Shown: positions 46,394 through 55,766 of the stretch, in pieces
Layout of the letters: each line of letters begins with the position of its first letter
Numbering within the stretch: position 1 is the stretch's first letter
NCBI GenBank assembly: GCA_964556005.1
Contig: CAZKUR010000008.1
Coordinates: 14,087 to 78,086, forward strand
Direction: 5' to 3'
Length of the DNA stretch: 64,000 nt
Origin: CAZKUR01 sp964556005
GTDB taxonomy: Bacteria; Bacteroidota; Ignavibacteria; Ignavibacteriales; Ignavibacteriaceae
Program-made: the position numbers and the translations under genes
The notes under the pieces: model-generated
The model's database searches: none
What the model saw: only the letters and a program-made list of their open reading frames with translations
Told to the model about the DNA's origin: nothing

Positions 46394-47452
46394 ATGAAAT
46401 CTAAAATTTTGCTCATCACATTAAGCGTTTTGTTAGTGTATGGTTGTAATAAGACAGAATCTCAAGATAGAAAAATGTCCGGTACATCGAAAATTGAAGC
46501 AGGCATGGACGTTGCAATTTTTGCAGGCGGATGTTATTGGTGTATGGATGCATCATTCGAAAAATTATCCGGGCTGAAAGATGTAATTTCCGGGCATGCT
46601 ATCGGGAAATTAGACAATTCAAAAGAAACTGTGCCCGTTGAAGCAATACAGGTAATTTTTGATCCTAAGACAATAAGCTATTCCGAATTACTGGAATATT
46701 ATTGGAAACAATTTGATCCGACAGATTCAGGAGGATCTTTTTACGACAGAGGTCCGCAGTACGAATCTTATATATTCTATCATAATAATAAACAAAAAAC
46801 ATTGGCAGACAAATCGAAAGAATGGCTACAGAATTCAGGAATATTTAAAAAACCAGTAGTAACAAAAGTAATCGAATTTGTTTCCTTTAAGCCTGTTCAG
46901 GAATCGGAACAGCATTTTTACAAAAAAGATTCCGAAAGATATTACAGCTATAGAAAAGCATCCGGCAGGGATGAATTCATTAAAAGTGTATGGGGAGATT
47001 TGAATAAAGACAGGTATCATAAAATGTCGGAAAAACAGTTGAAGAAAGATTTAACCCCGCTGCAATATAATGTTACCCAGAATGGAGCAACCGAAACTCC
47101 CTTCGATAATCCATACTGGGATAACTATAAAGAAGGAATTTATGTTGACATTACTTCCGGCGAACCTTTATTTAGCTCCCAGGATAAATTTCATTCGGGA
47201 ACCGGCTGGCCAAGTTTCACAAAACCTATAGATCCGCGTTTCGTCAAAAAGAAGGTAGATTCATCTTTAGGAATAGAAAGAGTAGAAGTCGTAAGCAGAA
47301 TAGCCGGCTCACATTTGGGCCATGTCTTTGATGACGGTCCTGCTCCTACCCATTTAAGGTATTGCTTGGATTCGGCTGCGTTGAAATTTATTCCAAAAGC
47401 CGATATGAAAAAGGACGGATACGGATATTTAGTATGGCTATTTAAAAAATAA
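46394..47452 (+). CDS. msrAB: Fused methionine sulfoxide reductase MsrA-MsrB lipoprotein
   Basis: A 352-residue envelope repair enzyme that reduces both S- and R-methionine sulfoxide. A lipoprotein signal (LSVLLVYGC, lipid Cys at residue 18) is followed by MsrA with active site AGGCYWCMDASFEKL and QFDPTDSGGSFYDRG, then MsrB with SGEPLFSSQDKFHSGTGWPSF, GSHLGHVFDDGP and the catalytic-Cys motif RYCLDSAALKF. The MsrA loop after VISGHA is shorter than the usual SGYTGG-containing version. The ATG has CGGAG upstream. Monocistronic. Confidence 0.94.
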   Translation: MKSKILLITLSVLLVYGCNKTESQDRKMSGTSKIEAGMDVAIFAGGCYWCMDASFEKLSGLKDVISGHAIGKLDNSKETVPVEAIQVIFDPKTISYSELLEYYWKQFDPTDSGGSFYDRGPQYESYIFYHNNKQKTLADKSKEWLQNSGIFKKPVVTKVIEFVSFKPVQESEQHFYKKDSERYYSYRKASGRDEFIKSVWGDLNKDRYHKMSEKQLKKDLTPLQYNVTQNGATETPFDNPYWDNYKEGIYVDITSGEPLFSSQDKFHSGTGWPSFTKPIDPRFVKKKVDSSLGIERVEVVSRIAGSHLGHVFDDGPAPTHLRYCLDSAALKFIPKADMKKDGYGYLVWLFKK

Positions 47453-47859
47453 TTCATGAATCAGAAAGAAACATTAAACTGCGGGATGAAAGCTAATTTG
47501 TCCCGCGGTAATTGTTTTTGAGAGTTTATTTATTGTCCTGACCTGTTGGGGAGTGATGAAAATCTCTTGACATAATACTATCCTATTAATTAGCTTTACG
47601 GAGATTTTTTAATTCATACAGGAACTGAAGAGAGTAGATTTTTACAATTCATTTTTTCTTGCTTAAAATAGACGGCATTAGAATTGTTAAAAATTTATTA
47701 TTATTTATACGGCAAATCTCATAGTATCTTTTCTCTGAACACAATTCTTTTAATTCAAAAAATTATAATAAAATATTTCTTTAATTCTCCAGGCAAGTTT
47801 TTATACCACAGTCCATTTTATCCAATAATATAAAGAGAGGGAAAAAAAAGGGACCCATA
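47453..47859. other. Gene-free region with a weak terminator
   Basis: About 400 bp. Near its start GCGGGA (47482-47487) can pair with TCCCGC (47502-47507), followed by TTGTTTTT, a plausible weak terminator for msrAB. The rest is featureless AT-rich DNA. Confidence 0.45.
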
Positions 47860-48645
47860 ATGAATAAATTAATTGTTCTTTCAATCATTGCGCTTAATGC
47901 ACAACTAATTTTTTCGCACAACTCATCTTCCCAGCAAAGAAAAGAGCACATGCAGTATATTTCGGATATTCATTCTCCCTTGCAATTGGAATTTGAGAAT
48001 CAATATTATGCTGATAAAATCAGTGACTATTATTCAAATAATTTAAATTCGCAGGACTTTTTTTCATTAGATACTACAAATTTAGAACAAGAAAAAGCGG
48101 AACGAAGGCTTCTGCCTGAAGATATGAGCTGGATGGAAAATTTTCTGTGGGGCGTACACGGATTATTTAGAAGCAGTGAGTTAACACCACAAGTAAGAAA
48201 AAGCGACCTTGTATTACGAAGAACTATGTTAACATGGCATCAGCGTCTTGGAATTACAACATGGTTTCTTATGAGTGCGACTGTTTTGGCCGGACAATTA
48301 ACTTTGAACGGAAACAGGAAATTTAGAGATTGGCACAGTCCGCTGGCTGAAGCTACAATAATCGGGTATAGTGCAACTGCATTGCTCGCAATCCTGGCAC
48401 CTCCGCCGCTTATTAGGCGTCCGGGCGATCATGATACGGTGTTTTGGCATAAGCTTCTTGCCTGGGTTCATGCCGCAGGGATGATTGCACTTCCGATTCT
48501 TGCAAATAATATTGTTCACAGAGATCGTTTTCATGGAGTAAGAGGTGCTGAGCAGTTTAATCAGGCAAGAGCAAGAGCTCATCAAGTGACGGCATATATC
48601 ACTTACGCTGCCTTCACGGCATCGATCATAACAATATTCTTTTAG
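47860..48645 (+). CDS. Membrane protein with conserved-His helices, cytochrome b561-like
   Basis: A 261-residue protein. A signal peptide and an about 95-residue hydrophilic periplasmic part are followed by four hydrophobic helices with His near their ends (TWHQRLGITTWFLM, DWHSPLAEATIIGY, WHKLLAWVHAAGMI, RAHQVTAYITYAAF). The paired His pattern is like a four-helix cytochrome b. The next gene is a YceI-family protein; in enterobacteria yceI is coupled to a b561 gene (yceJ). That neighbour supports, but does not prove, haem binding. GAGAGGG and AAAGGG lie upstream of the ATG. Confidence 0.65.
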   Translation: MNKLIVLSIIALNAQLIFSHNSSSQQRKEHMQYISDIHSPLQLEFENQYYADKISDYYSNNLNSQDFFSLDTTNLEQEKAERRLLPEDMSWMENFLWGVHGLFRSSELTPQVRKSDLVLRRTMLTWHQRLGITTWFLMSATVLAGQLTLNGNRKFRDWHSPLAEATIIGYSATALLAILAPPPLIRRPGDHDTVFWHKLLAWVHAAGMIALPILANNIVHRDRFHGVRGAEQFNQARARAHQVTAYITYAAFTASIITIFF

Positions 48646-48733
48646 TGTTTCTTGCTGAAAAAATTATTAAGAATGAGCGAATAAATTAATATGAAAAAAT
48701 TGGATTTTAAAATAATTATATAAGAGGATAAAA

Positions 48734-49306
48734 ATGAAAATATATCAGCTTTTTGTTTTGATTGCTGCGTTTGCGCTTTCAATATATCCGGCTTCATTAT
48801 TAAAGAACTTAACTATCCATGCAAAAAAAGGAGAAACCACAATTGAATATACGTTGGTCCATCCGCTCCACACGGTACATGGAATTAGCAAAGATGTTGA
48901 TTGTGATGTTAAATATGACGACACCGACGAAAAAGTAACAGGTGTATCTGTAACTGCCGGCGTTTTAACGTTTGATAGCGGTAATTCGAATAGGGATTCA
49001 CATATGGGAGAGGTGGTTGATGCACTTGATTATCCTGACGTTAGTTTTCAAAGCGATTCCATTAGTTATTTGAACGGTGATACTCTTTATGTAGTTGGAA
49101 AATTGACATTCCATAATGTTACAAAAATTATCCCTGTTAAGGTTTCCGAAAAGTTTGACGGCGGGGATACAATTTTTAACGGAAAATTTTTCATAAGCCT
49201 TACGGAGTTTAAAATTAAAAGGCCTTCTCTTTTATTAATGCCTGTAGAAGATAAATTAACGCTGGAATTCAACATTGTAGTCCCCACATCACTAAAGAAA
49301 ACGTAG
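48734..49306 (+). CDS. YceI-family exported lipocalin-like protein
   Basis: A 190-residue periplasmic protein with a signal peptide ending near YPAS. The YceI beta-barrel features are KGETTIEYTLVHPLHTVHGISKDV, SNRDSHMGEVVDALDYPDVSFQS, LTFHNVTKIIPV and a final beta strand LEFNIVV. YceI proteins bind polyisoprenoids or other amphiphiles. AGAGGA lies 6 bases before the ATG. It is 88 bp after the b561-like gene and probably cotranscribed. Confidence 0.88.
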   Translation: MKIYQLFVLIAAFALSIYPASLLKNLTIHAKKGETTIEYTLVHPLHTVHGISKDVDCDVKYDDTDEKVTGVSVTAGVLTFDSGNSNRDSHMGEVVDALDYPDVSFQSDSISYLNGDTLYVVGKLTFHNVTKIIPVKVSEKFDGGDTIFNGKFFISLTEFKIKRPSLLLMPVEDKLTLEFNIVVPTSLKKT

Positions 49307-49324
49307 CCTAAGTTTATAGATAAT

Positions 49325-49360
49325 AAAAAACCCTGCCGAACTGATCCGGCAGGGTTTTTA
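49325..49360. terminator. Bidirectional intrinsic terminator
   Basis: ACCCTGCCG pairs with CGGCAGGGT around a short loop, flanked by A run on the left and T run on the right. It sits between two convergent genes (YceI ending at 49306 and the lipoprotein ending at 49405) and can serve both. Confidence 0.9.
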
Positions 49361-49404
49361 TTTTTTAGATAACTGTCTTCAATAAAAAAATTATTTTCTT
49401 ACTG

Positions 49405-50130
49405 CTACATACCGGCAGTTATACTTAATCGACTTTCTTTCATAACTTTTTTAAATGCAAGTGCGATCAACTGATTTATCTCGGCATAATTTTGATGATC
49501 GTTCGGATCGAGATAAATACCATCCTTTTTAAACCATTGGTAAGGATTGACTTTAAGTGTTACATCAGCCCTCCCTATTTCTTTAAGACTTATAGGATTA
49601 GAAAAATATACAACCTGTTCAAAGGTATTCCTGGTTTTAAATGTAAAAGCACTTTCGCCGAATGAACCGTTTACTATTAAGGAATATTCTTTATTAGGGA
49701 TATCCATATTCGAGATTGGTGATGGATTTGGAGTAATGTTATCCGTAATTCCTGCTATAATAAATTTTACTCCATAATATACACCTGGTTTAATATTTTT
49801 TAAGGAAATTATATTATTGGAGCTATTTAAATCAAGCTTCACCAATTCCGGACTATTTAATACGCCGATCGGTTGATCTTCCCCGGTACTTCGCATAGCA
49901 GGTGAAGGCAGTAATTCTACTTTTTTAAGGATTACTTGAGCATTCTTAATAGAAATGAAATCGAGAGGACCATTTCCCTTTAATCCTAGATTTGCAGCAT
50001 TTTGCATGTTTAGAGAATTATCAGGTATAGGGCCTGTTGGTGAAGAATTACAGCCGATAACCAGCGCGGTTAGGAAAATTGAAATTATATAAATAAATGA
50101 TTTCCTATAAAGAGCATTTGTTTTACTCAT
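49405..50130 (-). CDS. DUF4382-like lipoprotein
   Basis: A 241-residue lipoprotein with signal peptide and lipobox ALVIGC (Cys near residue 27). The mature part shows the beta-sandwich pattern of DUF4382-type proteins: SIKNAQVILKKVELLP near the start, LVKLDLNSSNNIISLKNIKPGVYYGVKFIIAG in the middle. The function is unknown; such domains are found in surface lipoproteins of marine and sediment bacteria. GGAGGT lies 5 bases upstream of the ATG. Confidence 0.75.
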   Translation of the reverse strand: MSKTNALYRKSFIYIISIFLTALVIGCNSSPTGPIPDNSLNMQNAANLGLKGNGPLDFISIKNAQVILKKVELLPSPAMRSTGEDQPIGVLNSPELVKLDLNSSNNIISLKNIKPGVYYGVKFIIAGITDNITPNPSPISNMDIPNKEYSLIVNGSFGESAFTFKTRNTFEQVVYFSNPISLKEIGRADVTLKVNPYQWFKKDGIYLDPNDHQNYAEINQLIALAFKKVMKESRLSITAGM

Positions 50131-50680
50131 AATTTACCTCCTTCAGAACAATAATATTTAACATCATTAATTAACCAACACTTTCGTGTTTGATTAACTA
50201 TTCCAAAACATAATTACAATAATTGAAAGCACAATTACTTGCAGAACATTGCTCCATTGTTCTCTACTAAAAAAATGTTGTTTACCTTTAAAGGCAATGT
50301 ATGATTAATGCCCTACATTCTATTTGTTATTTAAAACACCGTGTGATTACAGGATAATTTAGGAAGCTTGTTTAAATGATATTGATGACAATGAATTCCA
50401 ATTTCTTTCGTATTTTTTATAAAGTATTGTATTCCAATAATTTAAATGAAGTATTTCTATCTTTAAAAAAATTTACGTTCTAATTTTTTAAGAGTTTAGT
50501 GAAGGAATTATGAAGTGTGGTATTAATCATATTATATCCAGGATGAATAAAATTAAAGATACTTATATTTTTGAAAATATTTTTTCGATTTATATCAAAT
50601 TTAAATTTTAAAAAACTTTTGAATTGTAATCAAGTTTCATACGGATATAAAAATATTTAATTTTAGTGTAAGGAGGATTT
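50131..50680. other. Gene-free region between divergent genes
   Basis: About 550 bp between two divergent envelope-protein genes. It must contain both promoters, but I cannot place either with confidence. The DNA is AT-rich and without repeats. Confidence 0.4.
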
Positions 50681-52462
50681 ATGAAAAATATTTCTACAAT
50701 TTCAATACTGATTATTACTGCTGTTTTATTATTCTTTTTGCTACCGGTATTTGCTCAATCTCTCCAGGTTAAAAAAGTAGGCAATCAAAATTTTGTTATT
50801 GAAAAAGTTAATTCGAAAATTGTAAGAATTTTTCCCTCTTACGGATCTGCCGGTTTATTGAAAAAAGAAAATATCAGAACTCAAAACCTAATTAACGATA
50901 ATTTAACTTCAATAAACTGGACTTTAAAATTTTCGGCAAGCGGTAAAGTATTTAAGGATATATCATTCGCAAACCCTGTGGTAGGATATATAGTAACCGA
51001 ACTCGGTGCGGTTTACAAAACTACCGATGGAGGAGATACTTGGACGTTGAAGATGAACCTCGGGTTTCCTTATTACTGGTATGGAGTCGATGCACTTACA
51101 CCGGATACCGTAGTAATCTCAGGATTTAATAATCAAGGAGATATTCATTCAGGGGTAATAAGATGGAGTTTTGACGGTGGAAATACATGGACAAACGATA
51201 TAGTCCTTACCGTTCCTACTGCAGGTGTCGGCTGGTTGACCCGCATTCACTTTTTTGATCAGAATAACGGAATCGTTTCAAATGAATTCAGCGGAGGATT
51301 TTATTATACAACAACCGGCGGAAAAGATTCAACGGCATGGACGTATGTATTGGTAAATTCCGACTTGGGATGGTTTGCCGGCAATATCGATGCGGATGCG
51401 AACGGAAATGTTTATACTACCGGTATTCACTTTGCACACAGCAATGATTTCGGAGTTAACTGGACTTCCGGACCATCTGTCGATCCTACTTTCGACGGCG
51501 GAGTAGATTTTAATGACAATGATCTTCAAAAAGGGATGACAGGTGGAGGTGAAATCAGTCCTTCCGTTTTAGGATGGGTTCATAAAACCGATGACGGAGG
51601 CTCAACCTGGAGCGCAAGACTTAATACATTTCCATTTCCTATTCGTGCGGTTAATTATTTCAGCGACTCGCTCGCTTTTGCATTCGGTGGAAGTATAAAT
51701 CAGGATCAGGGTGCAATTTACAGCACTACCGATGAAGGAACTACATGGAATCTCGATATAAGTACAAATGCCGAGATGTTCTCATTTGATTACCAGCCGG
51801 TCTCTGCAGATTCGGTGGTTATGTGGAGTGTCGGTTCAACAGGCGGTTCTTCAGGTTACATCGGAAAGGCTTATATGACAAGACTTCCAAATCCTTCAAT
51901 AGTACCGGTTGAATTGACTCAGTTTTCCGCCGATCTTTTAAATGGTAATGTTTTGCTTAATTGGACGACTGCAACCGAAACTAATAATGAAGGTTTTGAA
52001 ATTCAGAGGAAAGCAAATAATTTGTTTTTTATTCCTATCGGCAATATTAACGGACATGGTACTACTACCGAACCACAATATTATTCGTTCACCGATAAAA
52101 ACCTTGAACTTGGTGTGTACACTTACAGGCTGAAGCAGGTTGATTTTAACGGTACTTTCAAATATTCAAAAGAAATCGAGGTTCATGTAAACGCTCCTTC
52201 GAAATTTAGTTTGAGTCAAAATTATCCTAATCCTTTTAATCCAACCACTCGAATCGAATACACCATTCCAAAAGACGGATTTGTAAATCTGGGTATCTTT
52301 AATTCTCTTGGCCAAAAGATTGCAAATCTTGTTAACGGAAATATGAAAGCAGGTAGATATAGAGCAACATTTAATGCCGGAGAATTTTCGAGCGGTGTTT
52401 ATTACTACAGGTTGGAATCAGGCAGCAAAATTATCGTTAAAAAAATGATTGTACTCAAATAA
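50681..52462 (+). CDS. Secreted YCF48/BNR-type propeller protein with T9SS sorting domain
   Basis: A 593-residue exported protein. A signal peptide (LLFFLLPVFAQ) is followed by a photosynthesis-assembly YCF48-like/BNR propeller (VYKTTDGGDTWTLKM, RWSFDGGNTWTNDI, VHKTDDGGSTWSARL, YSTTDEGTTWNLDI) over residues 80-410. Then comes a fibronectin-III-like module (VELTQFSADLLNGNVLLNW ... EGFEIQRKA), and the type IX C-terminal sorting domain (SQNYPNPFNPTTRIEY ... VKKMIVLK). AAGGAGGA precedes the ATG. The propeller ligand is unknown. Confidence 0.9.
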   Translation: MKNISTISILIITAVLLFFLLPVFAQSLQVKKVGNQNFVIEKVNSKIVRIFPSYGSAGLLKKENIRTQNLINDNLTSINWTLKFSASGKVFKDISFANPVVGYIVTELGAVYKTTDGGDTWTLKMNLGFPYYWYGVDALTPDTVVISGFNNQGDIHSGVIRWSFDGGNTWTNDIVLTVPTAGVGWLTRIHFFDQNNGIVSNEFSGGFYYTTTGGKDSTAWTYVLVNSDLGWFAGNIDADANGNVYTTGIHFAHSNDFGVNWTSGPSVDPTFDGGVDFNDNDLQKGMTGGGEISPSVLGWVHKTDDGGSTWSARLNTFPFPIRAVNYFSDSLAFAFGGSINQDQGAIYSTTDEGTTWNLDISTNAEMFSFDYQPVSADSVVMWSVGSTGGSSGYIGKAYMTRLPNPSIVPVELTQFSADLLNGNVLLNWTTATETNNEGFEIQRKANNLFFIPIGNINGHGTTTEPQYYSFTDKNLELGVYTYRLKQVDFNGTFKYSKEIEVHVNAPSKFSLSQNYPNPFNPTTRIEYTIPKDGFVNLGIFNSLGQKIANLVNGNMKAGRYRATFNAGEFSSGVYYYRLESGSKIIVKKMIVLK

Positions 52463-52480
52463 CCAGGTGCAAATAAAAAA

Positions 52481-52528
52481 GAGATGGCATCTTTTCTAAT
52501 GTTAAGTTTAAAGAGAAGATGACGTCTC
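52481..52528. repeat. Inverted repeat, copy 3 of the dispersed family
   Basis: GAGATGGCATCTTTTCT (52481-52497) pairs with AGAGAAGATGACGTCTC (52512-52528) with few mismatches and a 14-bp loop. It starts 18 bp after the upstream gene's stop, and CTATTTT follows. Probable terminator for the plus-strand gene. Same end motif as copies at 657, 10905 and 61991. Confidence 0.7.
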
Positions 52529-52539
52529 CTATTTTAAAA

Positions 52540-52562
52540 TAAAAAAGGGAGCCGAAGCTCCC
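52540..52562 (-). terminator. Intrinsic terminator for the minus-strand T9SS gene
   Basis: On the minus strand GGGAGC, a TTCG tetraloop and GCTCCC are followed by TTTTTT. It lies 6 bp after the stop of the gene at 52569-53777. Confidence 0.88.
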
Positions 52563-52568
52563 TAAATT

Positions 52569-53777
52569 TTACTTCATTAAAATCATTTTCTTAACCGATA
52601 CAAAATTACCTGCTTCCAATCTATAAGCATAGATGCCGCTTGGCAGATTGGTTGCATTAAATTGAACATTATACTCACCGGCAGGTTTTTCTGCATTAAC
52701 CAATTCGGCAACTTGTTTACCGAGCAGGTCATAAACTTTTAAACTCACATGGGATTTATTTGCAAGTGTAAAGTTTATAGTAGTTGTCGGGTTAAACGGA
52801 TTCGGGTAATTTTGATTCAAGGAGAATGAATTCGGTAAAGGTTTTTCTATTTTGACTATCAAATTATTCGAATAATTAAAAGAACCGTCAAAATCAATTT
52901 GTTTCAATCTATAAGTATAAGTACCTTGGCTTAGGCCTTCATCTTTAAATGAATAAGCATGGTTTTGAGCGGTTGTTCCGTAACCTTCTTTGAATGATAT
53001 AGTAGAAAATTCACCTGAAGTTTTTCTTTGGATTTCGAATCCGCGGTTATTGGTTTCACTTGCTGTTTGCCAGTTTAGATTTACTGTACTGCCTGAAACA
53101 TTGAAAGTAAACGATGTAAGTTCTACCGGGATTACATCATCAGTTACAAGAGTTTGATAATAGGCAACACCGGTATTTTCTAATCCGGTTGAAGTTTGAG
53201 TTGCAGCAGGCGGTACGCTGTAAACAGGTGCCCAATCCCATCCGACTCCACCATCAAGTTCTCCAAATGAACAAGGTATAGGATAAGGTGTTATGTTTTG
53301 TAGGTTATAGTAATTGGTATTTACATCCCATTGGGCAAAGATTAAGTAATACATGCCTGGCTGTAAAGTATCAGCCATTGTACCCGAACTATACCAGCCT
53401 TCGCCCGGACCTTGAGCCGGGACATCGTTTGAGCTTATTAGGTTATAAACTCCTGCAAATGCCGTTCCTTCATAAACAATAAATTGCATACTTGCGGCGG
53501 CTGTGGGATTTAAATACATTCTTTGTTCTACTAATATTCTGGAAGTAGTACAATAAAATACGTTTCCCCGGCCTCTCAATCCCGCAGGGCCGTAAGTATT
53601 TGCGTTGGAACCAAAAACTTCTTCCAAGGGTGAATCTGGTACATAAACCGTAGGGTTTGGATTTACTATGTACGTTGCATTTTTGTCTGTAATGGAAGAT
53701 TGAGATTGCCCGTAAATTACAGAAAAAGATAAGAGGAAAAGGAAAACGAAGGAAAGGGTAAATAAACGTTTGAACAT
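52569..53777 (-). CDS. Secreted protein with FN3-like module and T9SS sorting domain
   Basis: A 402-residue exported protein. A signal peptide (LSFVFLFLLSFSVIYGQ) is followed by an N-terminal beta-rich domain of about 200 residues with no recognised family (GRGNVFYCTTSRILVEQRMYL). Next is an FN3-like module (IPVELTSFTFNVSGSTVNLNW ... RGFEIQRKT), and the type IX sorting tail (LNQNYPNPFNPTTTINF ... VKKMILMK). The last 190 residues are a clear paralogue of the tail of the neighbouring convergent gene at 50681. CGGAGG precedes the ATG. Confidence 0.87.
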   Translation of the reverse strand: MFKRLFTLSFVFLFLLSFSVIYGQSQSSITDKNATYIVNPNPTVYVPDSPLEEVFGSNANTYGPAGLRGRGNVFYCTTSRILVEQRMYLNPTAAASMQFIVYEGTAFAGVYNLISSNDVPAQGPGEGWYSSGTMADTLQPGMYYLIFAQWDVNTNYYNLQNITPYPIPCSFGELDGGVGWDWAPVYSVPPAATQTSTGLENTGVAYYQTLVTDDVIPVELTSFTFNVSGSTVNLNWQTASETNNRGFEIQRKTSGEFSTISFKEGYGTTAQNHAYSFKDEGLSQGTYTYRLKQIDFDGSFNYSNNLIVKIEKPLPNSFSLNQNYPNPFNPTTTINFTLANKSHVSLKVYDLLGKQVAELVNAEKPAGEYNVQFNATNLPSGIYAYRLEAGNFVSVKKMILMK

Positions 53778-54218
53778 TAGGCCTCCGAGTGTTTGTTGAT
53801 AATAAGAGTTAATTAGAGCTTAAAATAATTTCTTACTAAAATGAAAAACAAACTAATTGCTATGAAATAACACATTACAAATTAATTTTATGAAATGCGC
53901 AATTTTTGAACAGAGCCCGTTCGCTGGAGATGCAGTATTGATTACTTCGCCTAAATAATATCTCTATAATAAAAAAAATATAGTAATATTACAAGAAAAA
54001 TGTATAAAAATTTCAAAATAGGAAAGAAAATTTTTAGTGAAATTAGTGGAATAAAGACACAAAAAAATCTAGTTGAATATTTTTTATAATTGAATTAAAA
54101 CGAAAGCTTTTATCTATATATCATTTGCTGTATATATAAAACCTTGCTCGGACAAATCTTAATAGATTTGAAGATTAAATAAACATAAGTTTTGCCGTTT
54201 ATCACTTATTTCAGCTTT
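53778..54218. other. Gene-free region
   Basis: About 440 bp upstream of the minus-strand T9SS gene; very AT-rich with no open frame. The promoter of that gene is probably here. Confidence 0.4.
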
Positions 54219-54329
54219 TTCTATGAGTCCGCTCTAAAAAGCCTAATATTGAATTTTTAGGTTTTGAATTTGGACAATGATCAAAACATTATTTCATCAA
54301 AATGACCTTTTTAGAGCGGACTCTTCTAT
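54219..54329. mobile_element. MITE-like element with target-site duplication
   Basis: Perfect 17-bp terminal inverted repeats GAGTCCGCTCTAAAAAG (54225-54241) and CTTTTTAGAGCGGACTC (54307-54323) bound a 99-bp element with no coding capacity. The same six bases, TTCTAT, flank it on both sides (54219-54224 and 54324-54329), as expected for a target duplication made by a transposase. No transposase gene is in the window, so it would need one in trans. It lies 70 bp upstream of the broken DUF2911 gene. Confidence 0.75.
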
Positions 54330-54399
54330 AAAAGATAATTTTAATTCAAAAAATAGTTAATAGGTTTGCCTGACCTTCTTCACAATAAAGGAAACTGCC

Positions 54400-55450
54400 A
54401 TGAAAAAAAATTGTCTCTCTTGATCTGTGCGATTTTTGTTTTTTCCGTTTTTATTCCTTTGAAAACTTTTGCACGGCAACCGTTGACTGCTCCGGAAATA
54501 AGTCAAGCGGCATCCGTATCTCAAACAATTGGGTTAACAAAAATAAAAATTACTTATCACCGACCTGGTGTTAAAGGAAGGGCGACCTGGGGAAAACTTG
54601 TGCCTTATAATGAAGTATGGAGAGCAGGAGCAAATGAAAATACAACAATTTCATTTTCCGATCCTGTTAAAATAAACGGCCACAATCTTCCGGCTGGTAT
54701 TTATGGTTTGCATATGATTCCCACAGAAAATGAATGGACTATCATTTTCAATAAAAATTACTGGTCATGGGGTAGCTTCTTCTACAATCAAAAAGATGAT
54801 GTTTTAAGAATCCAGGTTAAGCCTGTTCATGATGAATTGAAGGAATGGCTGGAATATTCGTTTGATGATCCTTCGGATAGTACGGTAACGGCTGCTCTTC
54901 GCTGGGAAAAATTAAAAATTCCATTTGAAATTCCCGTCGATGTGAATGCTGTAGTGCTTAATCATTTCAAAAAACAATTGGAAAATGCACAAGGTATTAA
55001 CTGGCGCGCTTTTAACCAGGCGGCTGCATATTTCTTAAATAAAGGAGTTTACCTTGAACAGGCAGAAATGTGGATTGATAAATCTATTATTCTAAATAGA
55101 AACACAACTAATCTCTGAGTTAAAGCTACAATACTCGATAAAAAAGGACTGAAAGACGATGCAAAAAAGCTGAGAAAAGAAGCGCTGGTTATTGCATCGG
55201 AATCCGAATTAAATATTATCGGATATCAATATTTATTTGCAAAAGATATCCACAAGGCGATAGAGATTTTTAAAATGAATGTAAAAAGATATCCCGGTTC
55301 ATGGAATGTTTACGACAGTCTGGTGAAGCGTACAGTGCTAAGGGAGATAAAGACCTTGCCGTTAAAAATTATAAAAAAGCATTCGATATGGTTGCAGATG
55401 CTCAAAACAAAAAAAGGATAAAAAGGATACTTGATCATCTGGGAAAATAG
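54400..55450 (+). pseudogene. Broken DUF2911 protein with TPR-like tail
   Basis: The best-preserved part encodes a DUF2911 domain (ITYHRPGVKGRATWGKLVPYNEVWRAGANENTT, then a beta-rich half) and a C-terminal TPR-like segment. Three lesions break it. The natural ATG at 54400 is followed by eight A's, and one more is needed to reach the signal-peptide frame (KLSLLICAIFVFSVF). A TGA at 55116-55118 interrupts the frame, probably once TGG. One base is missing near 55321, where restoring a G gives SLGEAYSAKGDKDLAV and a stop at 55448-55450. A TTG at 54366 would give a 250-residue product, but it is not a credible start. Three draft errors are possible, though decay is simpler. Confidence 0.8.
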
Positions 55451-55766
55451 GTAAATCCGCCAAAGTAGTATTAATAAAATCTATTGTGATAAAGAGAAAA
55501 TAGTACTTTGATTGCTTGCAATAATTGGAAAAAATATCATTTCTAATTCATAGAATGAGAACTCCCCGGAAGGGAAGGCAGCAATGCTTTCCCTTTTTAT
55601 TTTTAAATTTTTTTTTTAACGGACTCCGGCAATATTTTTTCACTCCTAAAATATCTAATTATTTACGATTTTAATAAGTATATTTAAAACCGGTTATGAT
55701 GATAATTAAAACAATGTTTCTTTCTAAACTTTATTTTTAAGACCTACTCTGATTAAGTAAACAACA
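55451..55766. other. Intergenic region containing a terminator
   Basis: About 315 bp. Apart from the terminator at 55571-55598, it holds only AT-rich DNA leading to the sensor kinase gene; no promoter could be placed. Confidence 0.4.
55571..55598 (+). terminator. Intrinsic terminator, repeated sequence
   Basis: AGGGAAGGCA (55571-55580), loop GCAA, TGCTTTCCCT (55585-55594), then T's. It is nearly identical, with its CCCC-containing leader, to the terminator at 62091. Confidence 0.88.
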
